Positions 54,278 through 62,395 of a stretch of DNA of 64,000 nucleotides are shown piece after piece. How positions within the stretch are numbered: the stretch's first letter is position 1; the number at the start of each line of letters is the position of its first letter. The notes under the pieces are model-generated. The model was not told the DNA's origin. It searched no databases and saw nothing but the letters and a program-made list of their open reading frames with translations. The stretch lies in the NCBI RefSeq assembly GCF_018403285.1, contig NZ_BOSJ01000004.1, positions 62,001-126,000 on the forward strand, read 5' to 3'. Origin of the DNA: Paenibacillus sp. J45TS6 (GTDB lineage: Bacteria; Bacillota; Bacilli; Paenibacillales; Paenibacillaceae). A program made the translations under genes and the position numbers.

Positions 54278-55392
54278 GTTTCTACCATTTCAATAATACT
54301 TTTGGCACTTTGCATCGGGTGAAATTTTTCAATCTCTTTTAAGTGACGCTCTCTTGTTTCGACAATCGTCTCATATTCACTAAGGAGACGGTTCATCCAT
54401 TTCTCGACAACTTCTAAAGAAGTGATGGGTTCACCAAGTCCTTGTTCTGTGAAATACAGACAATTTTCTTCTTCCTGACCAGGTAAGGGGTTATGAAACA
54501 GCATAGGAATCCCTTTAGCGAGTCCTTCTGAACAAGTCATTCCGCCAGGTTTCGTCACCAGAACATCGGCTACTTCCATGAGCTTGTCGATTTCTCTAGT
54601 GAATCCCATGATATGAATATTGGGTTTTTGATAAAGCGGATTCTGCTCCATATGGGCCCTGGCTTTGTCATTATTCCCCAACACATAGATCAATTGTACC
54701 TTTTGTTGCCACTGAGCAAGGTATTCATTGACAATTTCATCAGTCATAAGTCCCCAGCCGCCGTCCATGACTAGAACCGTAGGCATGTCTTTCAGCTCAA
54801 ATTTGAGGCGGATCTCTTCACGACTTGGATGTTCCCAAAAATTAGGATGGACCGGAATACCGGTTACCTGAATTTTATTTTTTGTAACACCGCGGTTAAT
54901 AAGCTTGAGCTGGACTTCCGTGGTTGAAACGAGATAACGATCGACTTCTGGGCTGATCCATGTTCCATGAACGTCGTAGTCCGTTATAACCGTGCATAAT
55001 GGAACATCAACTCCAAGACGCTTAAGACGAGCGATGACAGCACTTGGTATTGGATGAGTGCAGACAATAATATCAGGTTTAAGCTGTCTTACAATGCTCC
55101 TTGTATGGGTATAAAACAGCCTGTGTAATGCGAGCGTTGCGAAACGATTAATTGGTTTTTTATACTGTTTTCGATACATAAGTGCAACAAGCTTGGGTTG
55201 TTTTGTAATCGTTCTTTTGTAAGCATTTATAATGAGGGGAGCAACATGCGGGTTGAGAAAACTCCCTAATTCAAGCACTTTCGTCTGCACATCAGATGAG
55301 AGTCTCCTTAAACTGCTCGAGAGTGCGTATGCTGCTTGAGTATGTCCGGCTCCGAAACCTTCAGATAATAACAACACTCTTTTTTTGGTCAC
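54259..55392 (-). CDS. UgtP/MGDG-synthase-type glycolipid glycosyltransferase
   Basis: A GT28 enzyme of about 377 residues. The N-terminal part (VLLLSEGFGAGHTQAAYALSSSL) matches the MGDG synthase domain and the C-terminal part (GGWGLMTDE, KPGGMTCSEGLAKG, NPLPGQEEEN) binds the UDP-sugar. It should add glucose or galactose to diacylglycerol. GTG 55392 has AGGTGAGC at good spacing; the ATG at 55431, 13 codons upstream, has no site. It follows the PAP2 phosphatase gene, so the pair may act together on membrane lipids. Confidence 0.87.
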   Translation of the reverse strand: MTKKRVLLLSEGFGAGHTQAAYALSSSLRRLSSDVQTKVLELGSFLNPHVAPLIINAYKRTITKQPKLVALMYRKQYKKPINRFATLALHRLFYTHTRSIVRQLKPDIIVCTHPIPSAVIARLKRLGVDVPLCTVITDYDVHGTWISPEVDRYLVSTTEVQLKLINRGVTKNKIQVTGIPVHPNFWEHPSREEIRLKFELKDMPTVLVMDGGWGLMTDEIVNEYLAQWQQKVQLIYVLGNNDKARAHMEQNPLYQKPNIHIMGFTREIDKLMEVADVLVTKPGGMTCSEGLAKGIPMLFHNPLPGQEEENCLYFTEQGLGEPITSLEVVEKWMNRLLSEYETIVETRERHLKEIEKFHPMQSAKSIIEMVETRKVPF

Positions 55393-55447
55393 TCTCAGCT
55401 CACCTGTTCCTTGCTCTTTGTTTTCTGTCATTCAAAGATACTAAACA

Positions 55448-55975
55448 TTATGGCCAAAATGCAACCGTTCCGAGTGCAACTGAAGTCCCAATTACTGCTC
55501 CAGCGAGTACGTCAGAAGGATAATGTAATCCAAGATAGATTCTTGAGAAACCAACAATGCTTGCTAAAGGCAGTAGGACGGATGTTACACTGGGTACGAT
55601 CATCATAAAAGGAACCGTGACAGAAAAAATCGCGGTAGTATGACCAGACGGGAAAGAATGATCAGATAAGGGATTACGAAAAGTATTTGTACCAGGCAGC
55701 GCTAGATAAGGTCTGATCCTAGGATACAGCTTCTTTGCTGCTGCAACAGGGATATGACTAATCGCTAAGGAGGCACAAGCCATATAACCAGCTTGTCTCC
55801 ATGGATCGGGTGCGAGTGTAGCTATGAGAAGAGAAGCTGCAATCGTAAATGTTGCCCCACCCAAATGAGTTAAGTAGTAAAGCCAAAAATTCAGGAAACG
55901 GTTATGAAGACGTCCGTTAATCCACATAAAAATTTTTTGTTCAAATGCCTGTAGTCTTACGAAAAAACGGCTCAT
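55448..55975 (-). CDS. PAP2-family membrane phosphatase
   Basis: A 175-residue membrane protein with the three PAP2 motifs: KKLYPRIRP, FPSGHTT and SRIYLGLHYPSD. About five helices surround them. It dephosphorylates phosphatidate, undecaprenyl pyrophosphate or a similar lipid. AGGGGGATG lies before ATG 55975; ten extra codons up to 56005 are unlikely. It is the first gene of a two-gene unit with the glycosyltransferase. Confidence 0.9.
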   Translation of the reverse strand: MSRFFVRLQAFEQKIFMWINGRLHNRFLNFWLYYLTHLGGATFTIAASLLIATLAPDPWRQAGYMACASLAISHIPVAAAKKLYPRIRPYLALPGTNTFRNPLSDHSFPSGHTTAIFSVTVPFMMIVPSVTSVLLPLASIVGFSRIYLGLHYPSDVLAGAVIGTSVALGTVAFWP

Positions 55976-56005
55976 ATAACATCCCCCTGCATCAATTGCG
56001 TCCAC

Positions 56006-56531
56006 AATGAGTATTAACCCTAGTTTATCACATTTTTAAATGATATCCCTTTCAATAATAACCCATTTACACCCTGTAAAAAAACAGTGCTTTTGACTTT
56101 ACTCAAGAAAAAAATATAAAATGATTCAAGCCACCAATTCTGGTTTAAAAAGTTTAGAGGTTTATTTAAACCTTTTTCCTGCTTTTTGCGTTTAATATTT
56201 AGATCTTATTCCTGCATTTAGAAATAAATAAAAATGGAGGAGGGAAAGATCAAATAAAAAACGCGTAAACGGATGAAAATAAGACTTAACTGCTATGAAT
56301 GAAGGCTTGAAGTAGTTCTTATAGCGAAATCAGCCCAAAAGAACGCTTTATTGCCGAGATGCTGTCATTTGAGGATTTTGACAAAACTTCAGAAAGCATA
56401 CAAAATCGAGTAGGCAGTTAAGAATAGTGGTGAAGATATAGAAAAGAAACAAAGAACGGGTCATGTACTACAAAAAAAGATGTGCGTAAAAAAAGAGAAG
56501 CTCATATTAAAGAGGGGGTAGCAGAGAACAA
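56006..56531. other. 526-base intergenic region without a recognised gene
   Basis: It is AT-rich and carries promoters in both directions, none of which I can fix. A short hairpin AGGTTT-ATTT-AAACCT at 56158-56173 is followed by five T; it is weak. No open frame has a binding site. Confidence 0.5.
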
Positions 56532-57770
56532 ATGTTTAATGCGATATTTGTGACGTTCCAAGTGATCTTGGCGTTTCTTGCTGTGTATCAGTTTAGTTTT
56601 TCTCTGTTCGGTCTGATTAAAAAGAAAAAGAAACAACAGTTTCCGCCGAACAAGTCATTTGCTGTATTGGTTGCTGCTCACAATGAGGCAGAAGTTATTG
56701 GAGCTTTGCTTGAGAATATGAAAAAGTTGGATTATCCAAAAGAGTTGTATGATGTGTTTGTAATCTGTGACAACTGTACAGATAATACAGCTGAAATTGT
56801 TAGGGCACACGGAATGAATGCTTGTGTCAGAGTGAATCCAGAACAACGCGGTAAAGGATATGCGATTGAATGGATGCTCAAAGAACTTTGGAGCATGCCA
56901 AAACAATACGATGCAATCGTTATGTTTGACGCAGATAATTTGGCAGCTACGAATTTCCTTCAAGAAATGAATAATGATTTAAATCGCGGAGCTCGCGTTA
57001 TTCAAGGATATATCGATACTAAGAATCCGGAAGACTCCTGGATTACAGCTGCTTACGGTATTTCATACTGGTATATTAACCGTTTGTGGCAGTTGTCCCG
57101 TCATAACCTGAATATGGCTAACTTTTTAGGCGGTACGGGAATGTGTTTTGAAAGTAAACTCCTTAAAGATATGGGCTGGGGAGCTACATCCCTGGTAGAA
57201 GATCTTGAGTTTACGATGCGTGCTGTTGAACGTGATGTGTATCCTGTGTTCAACTATGACGCTAAGGTATTTGACGAGAAGCCACTTACGTTTAAAGCTT
57301 CTGCAAGACAGCGTCTACGCTGGATGCAGGGTCACTTCACCGTAGCGAGAAGATATTTCTTCCCGCTGATATGGAAGAGTATCAAGCAGGGCAGTTTGGT
57401 TAAATTTGACCTTGCTGTCTACAGTGCGAACGTGTATGTAGTATTACTGACGTTTCTGATGACGGCGGTCAGCTTGATCGATATTACGTTGTTTAAAGGT
57501 CCAAATATCACAAATATTTATGGATACTTGCCAATATGGGTAGGGTTTACTGCTATTTTGGCAAACGTCGTGACGTTCCTAGCGTCTCTTGCACTGGAGA
57601 AGGTTAAAATCAAGAAAGTGTATACATCACTTATCTTGTTCCCGATCTACCTGTTATCCTGGTATCCAATTACGCTGTACGCGTTCTTTACACAGAATAA
57701 CAAACAATGGAGCCACACGAAGCATACTCGTGTTGTTCGCTTGGAAGAAGTACAAAGCAAACAAGGATAA
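56532..57770 (+). CDS. Processive glycosyltransferase, family GT2 (membrane)
   Basis: A 412-residue membrane enzyme. Helix 1 (3-25) is followed by the GT-A domain with VAAHNEAEVIG, CDNCTDNTAEIVR, the metal motif MFDADNLAA, GTGMCFESKLL, and the processivity motif QRLRW in ARQRLRWMQGH. Three or four helices form the C-terminus. It resembles polymer synthases of the BcsA/IcaA/HasA type; the product is unknown. No partner genes are adjacent. AGAGGGGG precedes the ATG, but at wide spacing. Confidence 0.87.
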   Translation: MFNAIFVTFQVILAFLAVYQFSFSLFGLIKKKKKQQFPPNKSFAVLVAAHNEAEVIGALLENMKKLDYPKELYDVFVICDNCTDNTAEIVRAHGMNACVRVNPEQRGKGYAIEWMLKELWSMPKQYDAIVMFDADNLAATNFLQEMNNDLNRGARVIQGYIDTKNPEDSWITAAYGISYWYINRLWQLSRHNLNMANFLGGTGMCFESKLLKDMGWGATSLVEDLEFTMRAVERDVYPVFNYDAKVFDEKPLTFKASARQRLRWMQGHFTVARRYFFPLIWKSIKQGSLVKFDLAVYSANVYVVLLTFLMTAVSLIDITLFKGPNITNIYGYLPIWVGFTAILANVVTFLASLALEKVKIKKVYTSLILFPIYLLSWYPITLYAFFTQNNKQWSHTKHTRVVRLEEVQSKQG

Positions 57771-57789
57771 AAAAATATATATTTAATGC

Positions 57790-57818
57790 TTGACGGTTTG
57801 AATGAGCTATGTTATATT
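57790..57818 (+). promoter_or_regulatory. Sigma-A promoter of the infC-rpmI-rplT operon
   Basis: TTGACG (57790-57795), exactly 17 bases, then TATATT (57813-57818). The start should be near 57825, leaving a leader of about 195 bases before infC. Confidence 0.8.
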
Positions 57819-57824
57819 AATTAA

Positions 57825-57985
57825 GTGATTGTTTACGGAATCATAAGAAGAAGGTACGACTTCTCACCTGATCGGCTGAAGCTGACGGGTACGATCCCAA
57901 TGATTTATGAAACTTGATTTTTCATGAAGAATTGTCGATTGTTCAGGGATGTCGGTAGCCTACCGGCATCCCTATTTTTTTTCGA
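57825..57985 (+). ncRNA. L20-type leader with attenuator hairpin upstream of infC
   Basis: The leader contains GCTGACGGGTACGATCCCAA, which I associate with the L20 autoregulatory leader, and ends in a terminator: GGGATGTCGGTAG pairs with CTACCGGCATCCC, followed by T-run 57974-57982. In Bacillus, free L20 binds the leader and favours termination. The same control is inferred here. Confidence 0.75.
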
Positions 57986-58019
57986 ATGGGTATCGATAAC
58001 GACATGGAGGTGGACAGTT

Positions 58020-58529
58020 ATTAGTAAAGAACACATGATTAACGATGAAATTCGGTCGAAGGAAGTTCGTTTGGTTGGAGCTGAAGGGGAGCAAATTGGA
58101 ATAACACCAATTCGCGAAGCATTGCAGATGGCTGCAGATCTCAACTTAGACTTGGTGAATGTAGCGCCGCAGGCTAAACCGCCGGTATGTCGTATTATGG
58201 ACTACGGTAAGTTCCGTTATGAGCAACAAAAGAAAGAAAAAGAAGCACGCAAGAATCAAAAGATTGTGGACATTAAGGAAGTATGGTTCCGTTCTAACAT
58301 TGAGGAACACGACTACCAAACAAAACTTCGCAATGTAGTTAAGTTCTTGAAGGACGGCGACAAAGTGAAGTGCTCCGTCCGCTTCCGCGGACGTGAGATT
58401 GCCCATGCGGATATCGGTCAAAAGATTTTGGAGCGCGTTAAAGCAGAAGTTGCTGAAATCAGCAGCATCGAACGTCAACCAAAACTTGAAGGTCGAAGCA
58501 TGATTATGATTTTGGCTCCAAAAGCTTGA
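58020..58529 (+). CDS. infC: Translation initiation factor IF-3, AUU start
   Basis: A 169-residue factor that keeps 30S subunits free and checks the start codon. Domains: N-terminal HMINDEIRSKEVRLVG...AQAKPPVCRIMDYGKF, a Lys-rich linker (EQQKKEKEARKNQK), and a C-terminal domain up to EGRSMIMILAPK. GGAGGTG (58006-58012) is followed 7 bases later by ATT at 58020-58022, reading ISKEHM. IF-3 rejects AUU, so the codon gives autoregulation, as in other bacteria. Earlier in-frame ATG codons lie in the leader terminator region. Confidence 0.93.
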   Translation: MSKEHMINDEIRSKEVRLVGAEGEQIGITPIREALQMAADLNLDLVNVAPQAKPPVCRIMDYGKFRYEQQKKEKEARKNQKIVDIKEVWFRSNIEEHDYQTKLRNVVKFLKDGDKVKCSVRFRGREIAHADIGQKILERVKAEVAEISSIERQPKLEGRSMIMILAPKA

Positions 58530-58559
58530 GCCAGTTAAACTTGGAGGAGGAAATACAAA

Positions 58560-58760
58560 ATGCCTAAAATGAAAACTCACAGCAGTCTGAAGGGTCGTTT
58601 CAAAATTACAGGTACTGGTAAAGTGAAACGTTATAAAGCATACAGAAATCACTTGCTTTCCCACAAATCCAAACGTACAAAACGCGTTCTTGCTGGTAGC
58701 CCTGTAATGGCACCTGGAGATGTTAAACGTTTGAAACAAGGTTTGTCTAACCTTAAATAG
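58560..58760 (+). CDS. rpmI: 50S ribosomal protein L35
   Basis: A 66-residue basic protein; PKMKTHSSLKGRFKITGTGKV at the start and HLLSHKSKRTKR are family hallmarks. GGAGGAGGAAAT precedes the ATG. Second gene of the infC operon. Confidence 0.97.
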   Translation: MPKMKTHSSLKGRFKITGTGKVKRYKAYRNHLLSHKSKRTKRVLAGSPVMAPGDVKRLKQGLSNLK

Positions 58761-58833
58761 TCGCGTAATGCCAACAACTGCATCTAAGCAGTATAACTAC
58801 TAAACATATATATTTTCTGGGAGGTCTTCTAAT

Positions 58834-59193
58834 ATGGCAAGAGTAAAGGGCGGATTCGTTGTTCGTCGTCGTCATAAAAAAGTATTGAAACTTGCTAAAG
58901 GTTATTTTGGTTCTAAACACCGTATCTTTAAAACTGCTAATGAACAAGTAATGAAATCCATGGTATATGCATACCGTGACCGTCGTACTACAAAACGTAA
59001 CTTCCGTAAATTGTGGATCGTTCGTATCAATGCAGCAGCTCGCATGAACGGATTGTCTTACAGCAAATTCATGCACGGTTTGAAACTCGCTGGAGTAGAC
59101 ATGAACCGTAAAATGCTCGCTGATCTTGCAGTGAACGATATCAATGCATTCAACTCTTTGGCTGTTGTAGCTAAAGAAAAAGTGAACGCATAA
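58834..59193 (+). CDS. rplT: 50S ribosomal protein L20
   Basis: A 119-residue basic protein that binds 23S rRNA early in assembly. [25 protein letters not shown] and [19 protein letters not shown] are diagnostic. In Bacillus it also represses its own operon through the leader. GGGAGGTC lies before the ATG, and a terminator follows. Confidence 0.97.
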   Translation: MARVKGGFVVRRRHKKVLKLAKGYFGSKHRIFKTANEQVMKSMVYAYRDRRTTKRNFRKLWIVRINAAARMNGLSYSKFMHGLKLAGVDMNRKMLADLAVNDINAFNSLAVVAKEKVNA

Positions 59194-59207
59194 TTTAATA
59201 ATATGTT

Positions 59208-59231
59208 GCCGCCGTTATAGGCGGCTTTTTT
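59208..59231 (+). terminator. Rho-independent terminator of the infC operon
   Basis: GCCGCC-GTTATA-GGCGGC followed by six T. Confidence 0.93.
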
Positions 59232-59424
59232 ATGGACATCTTTAAGTTCATTTGCATAAATGAACTAGGTCTTCTGACATAATGTGCTAAATCATTCTCT
59301 TTGTATAATACTTAAAATAGTGCAAATAATAATTGGGACTTAAGGAAGTAAAAGGGATGATAAAGATACTTATATGGCAAGGAAAGTTACATGCAAGTTA
59401 CATTAACGTGTTAAATCACGAAAG

Positions 59425-59438
59425 TAAAAACGCTTACA
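59425..59438 (+). promoter_or_regulatory. cre-like CcpA box upstream of the nucleoside importer
   Basis: TAAAAACGCTTACA agrees with TGWAANCGNTNWCA at 13 of 14 positions. It lies about 70 bases upstream of the predicted -10 box, so CcpA there could activate or repress. Confidence 0.5.
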
Positions 59439-59482
59439 TTACTTTTTTGCTATAAAAACTTAAAATTAAGTGATGAAACTGC

Positions 59483-59535
59483 TGGATTTTAAAAAAGGAT
59501 GATTGTATAATCACACCTAGTAGGACAGTCCTACT
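59483..59535 (+). promoter_or_regulatory. Predicted promoter with a perfect 17-bp dyad on the transcription start
   Basis: TATAAT (59506-59511) lies 17 bases after a weak -35 (TGGATT, 59483-59488). The predicted start, near 59518, falls at the left edge of AGTAGGAC-A-GTCCTACT (59519-59535). A repressor bound there would block initiation; which one is unknown. Confidence 0.5.
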
Positions 59536-59663
59536 TGAACTTCGCATTCGCTTGAATTACAAGAGGCCTCGATTAAGATTGATTGTTTAAGATGAATTGT
59601 GGCAGGTAGCAGAGCGAATGAAAGAATCAAGAAGGCAATATTTTAAGGGGGAACAATTCCAAG

Positions 59664-60695
59664 ATGAAGAAAGTATTGAGTTTGTCTCTAAGTATGATCC
59701 TTGCAGCATCAGTTGCACTTGCCGGTTGCGGTAATGACAACAGTAGCAGTTCGCAAGGTAGCGATGGTAACGAAGGAGCAGCAAAATCTGACGTACAAAT
59801 CGGTATGGTAACGGATGTCGGCGGTGTAAACGACAAATCCTTTAACCAATCTGCTTGGGAAGCTCTGCAAGCTGTAGAAGCGGAATCAGGCGCAAAAGTT
59901 AAATATTTGCAGAGTAAATCGGATAGTGACTATAACACAAACCTAAACGAGTTCGTACAAAACAATTATAATCTTACTTGGGGAATTGGCTTCCAACTGG
60001 CCGATGCAATTAAAACGGTAGCTGAACAAAACCCAGAATCAAATCTAGCGATTATTGACAGCGTTGTTGATGCACCAAATGTGAAATCTGTTACTTTTGC
60101 AGAAGAACAAGGTTCTTTCCTCGTAGGTGTGATCGCTGGTAAAATGACAAAAACAAATAAAGTTGGTTTTGTCGGCGGTATGAATAGTCCGCTTATCAAG
60201 AGATTCGAAGTTGGTTTTAGAGAAGGTGTTAAAGCTGTAAATCCTGATGCTAAGTTTATTCCTACGTACACTGGTAACTTTGATAAACCGGACGAAGGAA
60301 AAACGGCAGCAGCAACACTTTACAACGATGGAGTAGATATTATTTTCCACGCTGCTGGTGCTACAGGTACTGGGGTGTTTAACGAAGGTCTCTCCCGTAA
60401 AAAATCCGGCCAAGATGTGTGGGTAATCGGTGTAGATAAAGACCAATCTATCGAGTTTGGTGATGAAATCACACTGACGTCCATGATCAAAAAAGTAGAC
60501 GAAGCAGTAAAAAAAGTATCACTTGAGTTAGTAAACGGTACTTTCGAGGGTGGAATTGAAGAGCTTGACCTTGCCGACAACGCTGTAGGTATTGCTGAGA
60601 CTTCAACAGCTAACGTTCCTGAAGATGTTCTGAAACTCGTTGACGAGTATAAAGAAAAAATCATCAGCGGCGAAATTGTTGTTCCAACTGAGTAG
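59664..60695 (+). CDS. BMP-family nucleoside-binding lipoprotein
   Basis: A 343-residue lipoprotein with lipobox LAGC (Cys22) and a Ser/Asn-rich tether. The PnrA/BmpA pattern is clear: MVTDVGGVNDKSFNQSAWEAL, KVGFVGGMNSPLIKRFEVGF and VIGVDKDQS. It should bind nucleosides, as PnrA and NupN do. AAGGGGGAAC lies before the ATG. The ATPase and two permeases follow (60857 to beyond the window), the order of nupNOPQ in B. subtilis. Confidence 0.92.
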   Translation: MKKVLSLSLSMILAASVALAGCGNDNSSSSQGSDGNEGAAKSDVQIGMVTDVGGVNDKSFNQSAWEALQAVEAESGAKVKYLQSKSDSDYNTNLNEFVQNNYNLTWGIGFQLADAIKTVAEQNPESNLAIIDSVVDAPNVKSVTFAEEQGSFLVGVIAGKMTKTNKVGFVGGMNSPLIKRFEVGFREGVKAVNPDAKFIPTYTGNFDKPDEGKTAAATLYNDGVDIIFHAAGATGTGVFNEGLSRKKSGQDVWVIGVDKDQSIEFGDEITLTSMIKKVDEAVKKVSLELVNGTFEGGIEELDLADNAVGIAETSTANVPEDVLKLVDEYKEKIISGEIVVPTE

Positions 60696-60776
60696 TATAA
60701 CTAAGTAGTGCAACTGAGTAGTTCAAGTTTTACTGTTTCTTACGTAAAAGTAGATACGATGTAAATAAGCATAATG

Positions 60777-60805
60777 ACAAGGCTGGTTATTAGAACTAGC
60801 CTTGT
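60777..60805 (+). promoter_or_regulatory. Stem-loop between the binding protein and ATPase genes
   Basis: ACAAGGCTGGTT and AACTAGCCTTGT pair over 12 bases (one wobble) with a 5-base loop. No T-run follows, so it is not a plain terminator; it may protect the 3' end of the binding-protein message. Confidence 0.55.
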
Positions 60806-60856
60806 TCTCACGTCTAGGGCCATAATTACTAATAAATTCTATATAAGGGTGATCTC

Positions 60857-62395
60857 ATGGGTGCAGCAACTCCTGTTGTAGAGTTAAAGCAAATTACAAA
60901 ACGCTTCCCAGGTATTGTCGCCAATGATTCCATAAGTTTGCAGCTGCACAAGGGTGAAATCCATGCGCTGCTAGGGGAGAATGGTGCGGGTAAATCAACG
61001 TTGATGAATATTGTATTTGGATTGTATCAGCCTGATGAAGGCAGCATCGAAGTGAACGGCAAGCCTGTATTAATTGATAGTCCAAACAAAGCAATTGAAC
61101 TGGGAATTGGAATGGTCCATCAGCATTTTAAGCTGGTGCAACCTTTTACTGTAGCTGAGAATATTATACTGGGTTCTGAACCAAGAAAAGGGCTGGGTAT
61201 TAACTATAAAAAGGCAGTAGCAGAGGTTACACGTTTATCAGAAATGTATGGATTACAAGTAAATCCAAACGCCAAGATTGAAGATATATCTGTAGGTATG
61301 CAGCAACGTGTTGAAATTCTTAAAACACTGTATCGAGGAGCAGAAATTCTCATTTTTGACGAACCAACAGCAGTGCTAACACCACAGGAAATTTCGGAAT
61401 TGCTTGTGATTATGAAGAAACTCGTTGCTGAAGGAAAGTCCATTATTCTGATTACTCATAAACTGAAAGAAATTATGGAGATATCAGATAAGGTTACCAT
61501 TATCCGCCGCGGGAAAGTAATTGACACGGTTAAAACTTCTGAAACTTCTCCAAATGATCTAGCAGCTAAAATGGTAGGACGAGAAGTGACTTTCAAGGTA
61601 GATAAGAAACAGGCCGAGCCTAAAGAAGTAGTTCTGGATATTCAAAATCTTACATCCAAGAATCAAGATCACATCGCTGTTCTTGATCAATTGAATCTGA
61701 AAGTGCGAGCTGGCGAAATTGTCGGAATTGCCGGGGTAGACGGTAATGGTCAAAGTGAACTGATCGAGGCTATTACTGGACTGCGTAAAGTTGATTCAGG
61801 AAGTATCAAGCTCAACGGCAAAGAGATTAAGAATCAAACTCCTCGTAAAATTTCAGAGTCAGGTGTAGGCCATATACCGGAGGATCGTCATAAACATGGT
61901 TTGGTACTTGACTTCTCTGTAAGTGAAAATATGGTACTCGAATCTTACTACAAAAAACCATTTTCAAAGAAAGGTTTCTTGGATTTTAAAGAGATCGATA
62001 AGCATACGGTGAAATTGGTAGAAGCATTTGATGTTAGAACACCAAGCATTGATACGAAATCTCGTGCACTCTCTGGTGGTAATCAGCAGAAAGCGATTAT
62101 TGCGAGAGAAGTGAATAAAAATCCGGACCTGCTTATCGCTGCACAGCCGACACGCGGACTTGACGTTGGTGCAATTGAATTTGTACAAAAACAACTCATT
62201 GCTCAGCGCGATCAAGGGAAAGCTGTTCTTCTTATTTCTTTTGAACTAGATGAAATTATGAATGTATCAGACCGGATCGCTGTTATCTATGAAGGACATA
62301 TCGTAGGTGAAGTCCTGCCAGAGGAAACAAATGATCAAGAACTCGGACTTATGATGGCAGGCAGCATGAAGAAGAGAGGTGCAGCGGGTGAATAA
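60857..62395 (+). CDS. Nucleoside ABC importer ATPase (tandem NBDs)
   Basis: A 512-residue protein with two nucleotide-binding domains. NBD1 has Walker A GENGAGKST, signature-like ISVGMQQRVEI and Walker B ILIFDEPTAVLT. NBD2 has a changed Walker A GVDGNGQSE (no Lys) but keeps LSGGNQQKAII, and its Walker B Glu is Gln (IAAQPTRGLD). These losses in NBD2 are usual for sugar- and nucleoside-type ATPases. AAGGGTGATC precedes the ATG. The next gene overlaps by 8 bases. Confidence 0.93.
   Translation: MGAATPVVELKQITKRFPGIVANDSISLQLHKGEIHALLGENGAGKSTLMNIVFGLYQPDEGSIEVNGKPVLIDSPNKAIELGIGMVHQHFKLVQPFTVAENIILGSEPRKGLGINYKKAVAEVTRLSEMYGLQVNPNAKIEDISVGMQQRVEILKTLYRGAEILIFDEPTAVLTPQEISELLVIMKKLVAEGKSIILITHKLKEIMEISDKVTIIRRGKVIDTVKTSETSPNDLAAKMVGREVTFKVDKKQAEPKEVVLDIQNLTSKNQDHIAVLDQLNLKVRAGEIVGIAGVDGNGQSELIEAITGLRKVDSGSIKLNGKEIKNQTPRKISESGVGHIPEDRHKHGLVLDFSVSENMVLESYYKKPFSKKGFLDFKEIDKHTVKLVEAFDVRTPSIDTKSRALSGGNQQKAIIAREVNKNPDLLIAAQPTRGLDVGAIEFVQKQLIAQRDQGKAVLLISFELDEIMNVSDRIAVIYEGHIVGEVLPEETNDQELGLMMAGSMKKRGAAGE

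Larger units (their letters stand above)
59194..59663. other. 470-base intergenic region with control signals for the nucleoside importer
   Basis: It contains the rplT terminator, a cre-like box, a weak hairpin, a promoter and a 17-bp dyad (listed separately). No gene and no purine-riboswitch core was found. Confidence 0.6.

Noticed and set aside
57924-58019. Upstream extension of IF-3 starting with ATG
   Set aside because: The extension crosses the leader terminator hairpin and lacks a binding site; the AUU at 58020 has a perfect one.
58146-58739. Minus-strand frame of 197 codons opposite infC and rpmI
   Set aside because: It is Phe/Leu-rich antisense of Lys/Glu-rich ribosomal-operon genes.
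59232-59500. Possible purine riboswitch before the nucleoside importer
   Set aside because: The conserved purine-aptamer junction and loop sequences are not present; only a cre-like box and a weak hairpin are visible.
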